This document shows positions 7,016 through 15,887 of a DNA stretch of 64,000 bases, piece by piece (position 1 is the first letter of the stretch; each line of letters starts with the position of its first letter). The notes below the pieces were generated by a model. It made no database searches and was not told the origin of the DNA. It saw only the letters and a list, made by a program, of their open reading frames with translations. Made by a program: the position numbers and the translations under genes. The DNA is from Candidatus Parachristensenella avicola (GTDB lineage Bacteria; Bacillota; Clostridia; Christensenellales; UMGS416): NCBI GenBank assembly GCA_904420205.1, contig CAJFUN010000008.1, positions 62,001 through 126,000 on the forward strand. The letters are read 5' to 3'.

Positions 7016-7318
7016 ATGTAATCCCTCCTTTTCTACTGACTCATGAATTGTAATGAGCCAATCGAAAAATTTGTCTTCTGTTTTAATTTCAGGCTGTCTT
7101 TACTCTGTTTGGCGCCTATTCCATCCAGCTATTCTATTTTTATTTAAGCGTAATATTCTTTTCTTCTCTCACCTCCTTTATAATTTTATCATAGTCTAAA
7201 CAAACAAAATATTAACCTTTGAAGCAGAGAAAAATGATTCTTCTCGTATCGCTTTGATCCAGAGTATGATCGTTTTCGCTTGGATTCGATATATTTTTAC
7301 TCAGCTGTTTTGGCAAGC
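7016..7318. other. Intergenic region with an orphan Shine-Dalgarno sequence
   Basis: The stretch is AT-richer than its surroundings. On minus, AAAGGAGGTGA (7179-7169) is a perfect ribosome site, but no start codon with a usable frame follows within normal spacing; the only reading from its own GTG gives about 10 codons. TATGAT at 7193-7188 is a possible -10 without a good -35. It may be the leader of the small membrane protein pair or a leader-peptide relic. Confidence 0.4.
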
Positions 7319-7346
7319 AAAAGGGACGGCTGCCGCCGTCCCTTTT
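7319..7346 (-). terminator. Terminator after the flavodoxin gene
   Basis: AAAAGGGACGGC, a 4-nt loop, then the perfect 12 bp complement ending in TTTT. It lies 25 nt after the flavodoxin stop. The stem is symmetrical, so it could also stop plus-strand transcription. Confidence 0.8.
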
Positions 7347-7371
7347 CTCTGAATGTCGTTTATCGAGCGTC

Positions 7372-7896
7372 TTATTCCGCCCCCCGGATCGCCTGCACGA
7401 TGGGCAAAAGTTGCGCGCGGTCCGTAAAATCCACCGGTTGGCCGAATGCCTCGAGCAGCGCTTGGTCATCTGGCCCGGGCGCCTTTTTGGCAGCCAGTGC
7501 TTTACGCATCAAAGCCATCATCAGCCGGTCGGCGCCTTTCAGCTTTTCATGGTCAAAGCCGCCGCGCAGGTAATAAAAGGAGATTGCATTCGCCTCTTGC
7601 GCCGTCAGATTATGGCTTCGGATGGCCTCGATCTCGTCGGGCCGCCCCGGTGTAGCGCCCACGGCAAACAGGAAATACCGTTTTCCGGGGTTCGCCTGCA
7701 TGCGCTTTCTGAAGCTTTTGAATCCGTTGATCCCTCCGGCATATAGACCACCGCCATAGATGACCGTATCATATTCTGCCCAGTTTCCCTCGCCGTCCCT
7801 GAATTCCTTTGCCTCACAGCCCAGTTCCTGGGCCAGCCAGCGCGCGTATTTCTCCGTATATCCTGTCTTGGACCGATACAAAACCAAGGCCTTCAT
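7372..7896 (-). CDS. Flavodoxin-domain protein (HemG/flavodoxin_5-like)
   Basis: A 174-residue flavodoxin-fold protein. The N-terminus KALVLYRSKTGYTEKYARWL contains the FMN phosphate loop (RSKTGYT), followed by the DTVIYGGGLYAG strand-loop of flavodoxin_5 and HemG-like proteins. It probably carries electrons through FMN in the cytosol. I place the start at 7896, where GGGGGAG stands in front of the ATG; upstream in-frame codons have no family resemblance. The gene stands alone with its own terminator. Its partner is not evident. Confidence 0.8.
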   Translation of the reverse strand: MKALVLYRSKTGYTEKYARWLAQELGCEAKEFRDGEGNWAEYDTVIYGGGLYAGGINGFKSFRKRMQANPGKRYFLFAVGATPGRPDEIEAIRSHNLTAQEANAISFYYLRGGFDHEKLKGADRLMMALMRKALAAKKAPGPDDQALLEAFGQPVDFTDRAQLLPIVQAIRGAE

Positions 7897-8018
7897 CTCC
7901 AGCTCCCCCTTCGACCTCCATCCTTCATCCTTGTAAGCGTAAGGGCGGCTTATGGTTTTGTCAAGCCATACAATACCTCTGCATTTCGGTGCCCGCGGCA
8001 CGTTGGCAGTGCTCTAGC

Positions 8019-8444
8019 TCACCGCGCTGCTGATCCATCTTGTTCCGCAGCGTTCTTCTTTTCCTGTTCCAGGGATAGCCGCCGCGCTTCCCGTTCCCGT
8101 CGGGTCAGCTTGCCGATTACCTGGTTATAGGCATGGTCAGCCAGGTTCAAGAGTTCTTCCCAAGGGAATTCCTCTGGCAAAAGGGTATTCCAGTAAGGCT
8201 GCCGCACCGGTGGGCAGTGATAGCCTCGGGTCACAAGGCCCGGGAACTGTCGCCGGTAAAATTCTCCCCACTGCCGCGAGCACTTCAATGTGATCCGGTC
8301 GCGATCTTTACCGCATCCGAACTGCGCAAAAATATGGCCCGCCACTTTTACCACCAACGAGTCCGGCCCAAAGGGCTGATCTGCATAGGCGCCCGGCTTA
8401 TTGAGGCAATAAGCCAGCAGCGCTTTTTCCTGGCTCTGATCCAT
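8019..8444 (-). CDS. MmcQ/YjbR-family protein
   Basis: A 141-residue protein with the MmcQ/YjbR (CyaY-like fold) layout: a start with LLAYCLNKPGAYADQPFG, a central VKVAGHIFAQF, and a C-terminal WNTLLPEEFPWEELLNLADHAYNQV. Members are small, often called DNA-binding, but the function is not established. AAAGGAGG precedes the ATG. The last 20 residues are charged and look like an extension. It is co-directional with the DUF1835 gene 38 bp upstream. Confidence 0.8.
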   Translation of the reverse strand: MDQSQEKALLAYCLNKPGAYADQPFGPDSLVVKVAGHIFAQFGCGKDRDRITLKCSRQWGEFYRRQFPGLVTRGYHCPPVRQPYWNTLLPEEFPWEELLNLADHAYNQVIGKLTRREREARRLSLEQEKKNAAEQDGSAAR

Positions 8445-8482
8445 CGCGCCTCCTTTTTCTGGTCCTCCATGCGTTCCGCCCG

Positions 8483-9271
8483 CTATTTTATCCGCTTTAG
8501 GATACGGTGATACTTAGGGCTGCCTTCCGGCGCAGCGGTCACGACCTGCAGCCTGCCCTGCCGGATCCACTGCTCTAGGCGCAAGGCAAGCCAAGCATCG
8601 CTGGTCCCCGTCTGGCCCCGGCCCAAGATTGCTCCGATAAGCTGCGCCTCTTGGAAGGTCTCCGTCTGGGCCTCAATTTCCCGCTCCAGCCAGCCGTCAT
8701 AAAAGTTCTCCGGGACGCTTTGCAGCCTTCCGCGGACAATGGCCCGCAGCGGTGCGTTTTCCCTCTGAAGCGTCCGCCATTTATCCGCGCCGGCAGATAT
8801 GCGCGCCGGCGTAAGCTCCACTTGTCCTTCCGCCTTTTGCCATGCGCCAGCGGGAGCCCCGCTCCAGCCTTCCGTCCGCCTGACGGCAAAGACGCCCGAA
8901 ACCACGCCCCAATTTTTCAGCTGCGCCATCAGCCAGTAGAAACCGCACCATTCATCGGGATGGCCGCTATACCACAGGCGCGCCTGACCGCCTGCGTACA
9001 GACGCCGGCGAAGCCGATAGAGATTGTCCGCCGCGCCGTCAAAAAGGCTGCGAGCCGCCGCGCCTCCCACGTTTTCCGGATAAACGCTAAACAATCGCTC
9101 AAGCGCCGCAAGGCGCTTGTCATCCACGCCTTCCCCGCTGATATCCCCAACGCTAAGCGCAAGATGGAAGGCGGCGGGCTCCTCCAGCACCGGGCTTTGG
9201 GCATACTGCCCGGCGGTTTTCGCCTCCTTTAAGCTGCCGGCTGCGCTGTCGCTGAAAAAAATCTCGACCAT
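8483..9271 (-). CDS. DUF1835/DUF3658 domain protein
   Basis: A 262-residue cytosolic protein. The N-terminal half (EIFFSDSAAGSLKEAK, then LALSVGDISGEG, then WYSGHPDEWCGFYWLM) matches the DUF1835 pattern, and the C-terminal half (LIGAILGRGQTGTSDAWL, RLEQWIRQGRLQV) the DUF3658 pattern. The two domains commonly occur together in Firmicutes; no reaction is known. It begins 7 bp after the methyltransferase stop, so the two are likely co-transcribed. AGAAAG stands before the ATG, a weak site. Confidence 0.75.
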   Translation of the reverse strand: MVEIFFSDSAAGSLKEAKTAGQYAQSPVLEEPAAFHLALSVGDISGEGVDDKRLAALERLFSVYPENVGGAAARSLFDGAADNLYRLRRRLYAGGQARLWYSGHPDEWCGFYWLMAQLKNWGVVSGVFAVRRTEGWSGAPAGAWQKAEGQVELTPARISAGADKWRTLQRENAPLRAIVRGRLQSVPENFYDGWLEREIEAQTETFQEAQLIGAILGRGQTGTSDAWLALRLEQWIRQGRLQVVTAAPEGSPKYHRILKRIK

Positions 9272-9278
9272 AAGCTTT

Positions 9279-10343
9279 CTATACCGCGCCGGCCTGCGAT
9301 GGCTTTCGGGCCACGATTACATCCCGCTGGATGGACTGATCTACCCGGTGGGCGAATCGGCTGTAGGCATCTTCCTCCAGCACCTGGAATCCCGCGCCGC
9401 TTAAAAGCGCCGCCAGCGCTTCCCGCGGCAGCACCTGGCAGTTCCAGGATAGGGCCAGTACGCCCCCGGTCTTGAGCACCGCCCGCCAGGCGGGCAGGCA
9501 GCGCGACACCAGCTCCTTCGGGTTGCGGGTCAGGGTGTTCTGCTTCTGTCCGGTTACGTTGCCATGCTGTACGCCGTAAGGCAGATCCCCTACCAACACA
9601 TGGAAGAACTCCTTGCGGAAATAGGTATCCGCATGGATCGAGTCGCCGGCCACGATTTCCAGCGTCTGGACTGCATCCGTCTTGAATGCCGCCTTATCCG
9701 CCGCATACTGAAAACGGTACCGGGTAGCCGTAAAAGATTTGTTCGGCCCGCTGACCCGTTCCTTATGAAAGGTATGCTTCATTCGCGCCCGCTCAAGATA
9801 CTGCTTGAAAAAATGGTAAACCTCCGCGACCACATTGTCCCCGATCTCCACGCCATAGGCGTCATAGCCGCAGCTGGCCGCCTCGAACAAAGTGGTGCCT
9901 TTACCCGCTACCGGATCCAGCAGGCGGATCTGCTCCTCCCGCGGGAAGTTCGCCGCGGATACCGCCAGGTTCACCATCGCGCGGGTAAACAGTTCGTTCG
10001 TCTTGCCGGTATATTTCAACATGCTGCTGATACCGGGATCCAGCGTATGGAAATCCGGTGCATACAGGGGGCGCAGCAGCCCTTCGTCCACCCGCTCAAA
10101 AAGCGCATACAAAAAGGACAGATGAAAAAGGTCCTGGATCGATCTCTCCTCCAGCGGCTCCGGGCAGGCGAAGGTAATGTAATCCACGCCGCCTATGCGG
10201 GTCAGCTGCGCCTCCTGCACCGTCAAAGCAGCCTTTTGGCATATGGCTTCCAGCTCATAAAGGCAAAATCGCTTGGATTCTTCGTAATATACCCGGTTAT
10301 GGCCCGGGTGATAGAGTATGGCGTATTGGTGCATCGCGTCCAT
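9279..10343 (-). CDS. RNA methyltransferase-like protein (UPF0020/TRM11-like)
   Basis: A 354-residue class I SAM-dependent methyltransferase. SAM motif I is LLDPVAGKGTTLFEA (141-155), the acidic motif is VEIGDN, and the catalytic tetrapeptide region is GDLPYG (252-257), similar to the DPPYG motif of tRNA guanosine N2-methyltransferases. The first 120 residues could form the THUMP-like part. The likely substrate is tRNA or rRNA, but this is inference. It begins 1 nt after the sialidase-like gene. The in-frame ATG at codon 4 is an equally good start. Confidence 0.72.
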   Translation of the reverse strand: MDAMHQYAILYHPGHNRVYYEESKRFCLYELEAICQKAALTVQEAQLTRIGGVDYITFACPEPLEERSIQDLFHLSFLYALFERVDEGLLRPLYAPDFHTLDPGISSMLKYTGKTNELFTRAMVNLAVSAANFPREEQIRLLDPVAGKGTTLFEAASCGYDAYGVEIGDNVVAEVYHFFKQYLERARMKHTFHKERVSGPNKSFTATRYRFQYAADKAAFKTDAVQTLEIVAGDSIHADTYFRKEFFHVLVGDLPYGVQHGNVTGQKQNTLTRNPKELVSRCLPAWRAVLKTGGVLALSWNCQVLPREALAALLSGAGFQVLEEDAYSRFAHRVDQSIQRDVIVARKPSQAGAV

Positions 10344-10344
10344 C

Positions 10345-12099
10345 CTATAAAGCTGTTTTTTTCATAAATTTAACCATAGCGCCCCGATCGTCCCGCTGTT
10401 GTGCAGCCGATTGTAAATGCAGATAGCTGATCCCCAGGGGCGCGTCGCAGGCCAGGGGATGGCCTTTCTCCGGCCCGCCATTCACCGATATCCAGGCCTT
10501 TTGCCGGTCAAGGTCCCAACCCAGATTTACGTCGCTCCACTGGCCATTGGGCAGGCAATCCGCCGTCAAAAGGCAGGTAAAAGGCGCGTCGCAGGCAATT
10601 TGCTCGTCAATGGGGTTCAGCCAGCGGTCGATCAGCGAAAGGCGCAGCCCCTCTCCCTCGATTCTCAGCCGCACCGTTACCAGCCCGCGGCGGGAGGCCG
10701 GGAAATTCCATACCGCGCCCTGCAGGGGACTGAACAGCCGCGGATCGTCAATCCGGCTGATGAGCAGCGCCTCTTCAAAATTGCCGTCCGGATCCGGAAC
10801 CATCAGGGCGCCATGGGTGCGGTTCCAGGCACAGTGGCCAGAAAAGCCTCGGAAGTTCCCCGAGACGCTTTTCACATACACTTGAGTGCTTACATGCGCC
10901 AAGCCAGTACGGAAATCTTCGCTGCGGCCGGTCTCGTAAAGCCATCCGGGGTCCAGAATCACCATCCGCCGGCAGGCCGGATGCTGCCCATACGAAAGCA
11001 GCACCTTGCCAAAGGGGAGCTCTACCGCCTCGAATTGGTGAACGCTTTTATCCCGGGTGTCGTCATTGGCCCCCCGCGTGCGGAAATCCGATTCGTTACG
11101 CAACCCATTTAGGGCTACCTCCCGCAGGCCGATCCAGGTTTTCCCATCATCCTCGGATATGGCCGCATGGTTGGCGTCCCGATTGGTGAAGACATCCTCC
11201 CACAGGCCCTGTATCTCGCCCTCGTCCAGCGGCGGCCACTGGGTTCGGTGGTCAAGCTCCGGCAGCGGCTGGGTATTGCACCAGAAGAGCATTAACCGGC
11301 CGTCGGAAAGCCGCTCCAGCGTCGGCATCGTCAGCGTACCGTGAAAAGGCGAGGGCGCCGGGTCCGACCAGGTTTCGCCGCCGTCCTCGGAAAAGTATTG
11401 ATAATGGTAGTCCTGCGAGGTGCGGGCCAGCATGATCAGCCGGCCATCGGAAAGCTCTGCCACCGTAGGTTCGCAGGAATCATTCTGCCAGCGGAATCCT
11501 TTGTGAGGCCCGGATATCTGGTGTCGGGGTGCGGGCTTCACCCGCACGCTGCTCCAACTTTTCCCATCGTCGTCCGAATACATGACGATCGGCTGCTCAT
11601 GGCCGCCGTCCTCATATACCTGCCCGGCGACTACCCAGCGCCGGCGATGCCTAAGCGGCACGCTTTGGCGAATGCTCATCACCGGTTCATCGGTCACCCG
11701 ATACCAGGAAACGGCCTCGCTGTCGGGGTGATCGGCGATCTGCGCATAGACGCCCTGCCTGCCCTGCGCTTCCGGCATATCGGGACGGAAGACGGCTACA
11801 TTCAAATACCGCCCGGACCACGGGCTGCGGACAGCCCGCCCCAAGGGGCTGCCCGCACGGATCCAATGCTTCTTCCAGCTCAAGCCCGCATCCTGAGAGG
11901 CTAGGTAGACCCGGCGCCAGCCGCCTGCATAAGGCTCGCGTCCATAGCTGCGGATCTCGCCCTCCGGCGTCACGCACAGGTTGCTCCAGGTATCCATCGG
12001 CGGCACAGCCACCTCCCTGGGCGCCCAAATTTCCTTCAGCAGCGCCTGCTCCGTTTCATCCAGCCGTGCGGCCATCGCTTCCACCATTCCAAAATGCAT
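10345..12099 (-). CDS. Sialidase/BNR-repeat family glycoside hydrolase, cytoplasmic
   Basis: A 584-residue six-bladed propeller protein of the sialidase superfamily. Four Asp boxes (S-x-D-x-G-x-x-W) are visible at residues 68-75, 175-182, 237-244 and 315-322, and EPTVAELSDGRLIMLAR (210-226) resembles the catalytic-strand pattern. The C-terminal 130 residues look like a beta-sandwich. No signal peptide is visible, so it would act inside the cell on imported glycans. GGGGGAG lies before the ATG. It follows the aldolase, cupin and kinase genes and is part of a glycan-sugar operon. Substrate could be sialic acid or another sugar; I cannot place the arginine triad with certainty. Confidence 0.78.
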   Translation of the reverse strand: MHFGMVEAMAARLDETEQALLKEIWAPREVAVPPMDTWSNLCVTPEGEIRSYGREPYAGGWRRVYLASQDAGLSWKKHWIRAGSPLGRAVRSPWSGRYLNVAVFRPDMPEAQGRQGVYAQIADHPDSEAVSWYRVTDEPVMSIRQSVPLRHRRRWVVAGQVYEDGGHEQPIVMYSDDDGKSWSSVRVKPAPRHQISGPHKGFRWQNDSCEPTVAELSDGRLIMLARTSQDYHYQYFSEDGGETWSDPAPSPFHGTLTMPTLERLSDGRLMLFWCNTQPLPELDHRTQWPPLDEGEIQGLWEDVFTNRDANHAAISEDDGKTWIGLREVALNGLRNESDFRTRGANDDTRDKSVHQFEAVELPFGKVLLSYGQHPACRRMVILDPGWLYETGRSEDFRTGLAHVSTQVYVKSVSGNFRGFSGHCAWNRTHGALMVPDPDGNFEEALLISRIDDPRLFSPLQGAVWNFPASRRGLVTVRLRIEGEGLRLSLIDRWLNPIDEQIACDAPFTCLLTADCLPNGQWSDVNLGWDLDRQKAWISVNGGPEKGHPLACDAPLGISYLHLQSAAQQRDDRGAMVKFMKKTAL

Positions 12100-12158
12100 G
12101 AGTCGCTCCCCCTTCCAGCCTCCATTATACCAGAAACCGGCTCCAGCGGGAACGGCGT

Positions 12159-12992
12159 CTAGGCCCGTCCCACGCAGCCAAAGATCCGCATTTTTTCCAG
12201 CGTGGCCAGGCGCACGGCTTCCACCATTGCCTGCATCCTATCCGTCATGCCCATACCCGGCCGGTATCCCTCTGCCGCCGCTTTCATGCAGGCGCAGTTA
12301 ATATCGGTGAAAATGTTGATCTTCGTCACGCCCTCTGCCACCGCCCGCTTGAAATCGGACTCGCTCAATCCGGAGCCGCCATGCATCACCAGCGGCGTGG
12401 GCGTGCTGCGGGCAATCTGCGCCAGCCGGTCGAAATCCAAATGCGGCTGACGTTTATAGGCGCCATGGGCGGTGCCAAAGGCCACAGCCAGCGCGTCCAC
12501 ATCGGTTGCTTCGGCAAAGCGCGCCGCCTCCTCCGGCTGGGTGAAGCAGTCTTCCCCTGCATCCTGCAGCTGCGCATCGCCCACATGGCCCAGCTCCGCC
12601 TCCACCGAAACGCCCCGGCGATGGGCCAGCTCCGTCATCTCCCGCACCGCATGGATATTCTCCTCCACCGGCAGCGTAGAGGCGTCAAACATGACCGAGG
12701 AAAATCCCAGTTCCATAGCCTTTATCGTGTTTTCCGCGGTAAGCCCGTGATCAAAGTGCACGGCTACCGGTACCGTGGCGCGCCGCGCCATGGGCAGCAA
12801 AAGACCGGCCAGCGCTTCCAGCGGCGCATAAGGCAGCAGGATCTCGGCCGTTCCGATGATCACCGGAGCCCGCGCTTCTTCGGCCGCAGCCAACACGCCC
12901 ATGGCCATCTCCAGATTTACCGTATTGAACAGGCCGACGGCATATTGCGCCTGCCGCGCCTGGGGTAGCAGCTCTCTTAATGTTACCAGCAT
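12159..12992 (-). CDS. Class II fructose/tagatose-bisphosphate aldolase family protein
   Basis: A 277-residue zinc aldolase of the FbaA/GatY/KbaY group, which splits a ketose phosphate into dihydroxyacetone phosphate and an aldehyde. Visible motifs are VHFDHG (catalytic Asp and zinc His), VEAELGHVG, FGTAHG, MHGGSG and KINIFTDIN. The length is close to GatY (284). It lies 12 bp downstream of the isomerase-like cupin and is preceded by a kinase, suggesting isomerisation, phosphorylation and cleavage of a sugar. Whether it takes fructose-1-phosphate, fructose- or tagatose-bisphosphate cannot be settled by reading. Confidence 0.88.
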   Translation of the reverse strand: MLVTLRELLPQARQAQYAVGLFNTVNLEMAMGVLAAAEEARAPVIIGTAEILLPYAPLEALAGLLLPMARRATVPVAVHFDHGLTAENTIKAMELGFSSVMFDASTLPVEENIHAVREMTELAHRRGVSVEAELGHVGDAQLQDAGEDCFTQPEEAARFAEATDVDALAVAFGTAHGAYKRQPHLDFDRLAQIARSTPTPLVMHGGSGLSESDFKRAVAEGVTKINIFTDINCACMKAAAEGYRPGMGMTDRMQAMVEAVRLATLEKMRIFGCVGRA

Positions 12993-13004
12993 CGCAATCC
13001 TCCC

Positions 13005-14512
<1,508 letters not shown>

Positions 14513-14571
14513 GTTTTGCTCCTTCTGCCGCCCATCGGCAGCTTCGTTTTGAAAATTGCCGCTCCATTTCC

Positions 14572-14599
14572 AGTATACCGCAAAATGATTTTTTGTAAA
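14572..14599 (-). promoter_or_regulatory. Promoter of the kinase-isomerase-aldolase-sialidase operon
   Basis: TTTACA (14599-14594) and TATACT (14577-14572) on minus with a 16 bp spacer. The -35 end is adjacent to the inverted repeat at 14601-14624, so a bound regulator would affect it. Confidence 0.7.
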
Positions 14600-14600
14600 T

Positions 14601-14624
14601 CAGATATACTAATCTTTTTATCTG
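14601..14624. promoter_or_regulatory. Inverted repeat in the divergent promoter region, candidate ROK operator
   Basis: CAGATA-N12-TATCTG between the divergent kinase operon and the ROK gene. A second GATATACT copy (14603-14610 and 14626-14633) overlaps two possible plus-strand -10 elements. Position between divergent units suits the ROK protein encoded alongside. Confidence 0.5.
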
Positions 14625-14656
14625 TGATATACTCAAGGTAGCCAGACAGGGGGGAA

Positions 14657-15847
14657 ATGATGAAGCACAAGGGGATCAACCAGGAGAAGGTAAAGCAAAC
14701 CAACCGGCTGGTGGTGTTGCGCCAGCTGTGCACCCATATGGGCATCTCTCGTGCTGAAATCACCCGCCGCGTCGGCCTAAACAAAATGACGGTGACCAAT
14801 ATTGTGGGTGAACTGCTGGAGCGCGGTCTGGTGCGGGAGCAGGTACAGCCCCATGACCGGCGTTCCGGCCGGCCCCGCATGGGCCTTTTCCTAACCGGCC
14901 AGACGCCGCTTTTCATGGGATTTTGGTTATCCCGCGATTTTTGCCATGGGGCGCTGGTGGATATGAACCTTGCGCTGCTGGCCGACGAACGGATTCCCCT
15001 GGGCCCCTCTGAAACGCCGACAACCCTGACCGGCCGTCTTACCCGGCTGGCCAGGAATCTGCTTGCTTGCTCCAGCCGGCCTGTGATTGCCCTGGGAATC
15101 GCCACCATCGGGCCGCTGGATGCGGAAAACGGGCTTCTACTCGATCCGCCTAATTTCTTCGGTCTCGGACAGGTGCCGCTGGGGCCGGAGCTGGCCCGCG
15201 ACCTTGAGCTCCCCGTATTCATACAAAACGATATGAACGCCTCGGCGCTGGCCGAAAAATACTTCGGCTTGGGCGCAGACACCGCGAATTTCGCCTATGT
15301 TGGGCTTACCAACGGCATCGGCGCAGGCATGATCGTCAACCATGGGCTCTATGAGGGGACGGGCGGCTTTGCCGGAGAATTCGGCCATGTGGTGATCGAC
15401 CGGCATGGCCAGCGTTGCCACTGCGGCAATCGCGGCTGCTTGGAAACCTTATGCAGTGTTCCCGCCATCCTGACGCAGTTTGAGCGGCGCTTCGGCCAGC
15501 CTTTTTCAAGCCTGCGGCAGGCGGTTGATTTCAGCGCCGGCCAGCCAGAAGGGTATCGCCTTCTTCAGGAGGCCTGCCAGGCGCTGGCCCTGGGGCTTGT
15601 CAGTCTCTGCAATATCATGGATCCGGAGCTGCTGATCCTGGGTCATGAAGGCGCCGACTTGCCGGACGAGCTGCTGGAGGAAATGGCCGGGGCAGTCAAC
15701 CGCAGTGTCCTGGGGCGGCGCAGCCCGCCCATCCTGCTGCGCCGCTCCGGCTTTGGCGCCCTGGCTCCCCTCTATGGCGCAGGCATGATCCCGCTGCGGC
15801 AGCTGCTGGAAGGCGGTCTGGATTATCAACGCTTTTTCCCGGAATAG
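14657..15847 (+). CDS. ROK-family transcriptional regulator (NagC/XylR/Mlc-type)
   Basis: A 396-residue protein with an N-terminal winged helix (ISRAEITRRVGLNKMTVTNIV, about 30-50) and a ROK sugar-kinase-like domain. The ROK zinc motif CHCGNRGCLE is intact. The sugar-binding GGFAGEFGH region is also present. Such proteins bind a sugar or sugar phosphate and control sugar-use genes. GGGGGGAA precedes two possible ATGs (14657 and 14660). It is co-oriented with the GH38 gene 40 bp downstream and divergent from the kinase operon, so it most likely controls both. Confidence 0.9.
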   Translation: MMKHKGINQEKVKQTNRLVVLRQLCTHMGISRAEITRRVGLNKMTVTNIVGELLERGLVREQVQPHDRRSGRPRMGLFLTGQTPLFMGFWLSRDFCHGALVDMNLALLADERIPLGPSETPTTLTGRLTRLARNLLACSSRPVIALGIATIGPLDAENGLLLDPPNFFGLGQVPLGPELARDLELPVFIQNDMNASALAEKYFGLGADTANFAYVGLTNGIGAGMIVNHGLYEGTGGFAGEFGHVVIDRHGQRCHCGNRGCLETLCSVPAILTQFERRFGQPFSSLRQAVDFSAGQPEGYRLLQEACQALALGLVSLCNIMDPELLILGHEGADLPDELLEEMAGAVNRSVLGRRSPPILLRRSGFGALAPLYGAGMIPLRQLLEGGLDYQRFFPE

Positions 15848-15887
15848 TTTCCGGGATGGAATACCATTGGGTAAAAGGAGGATTCCT

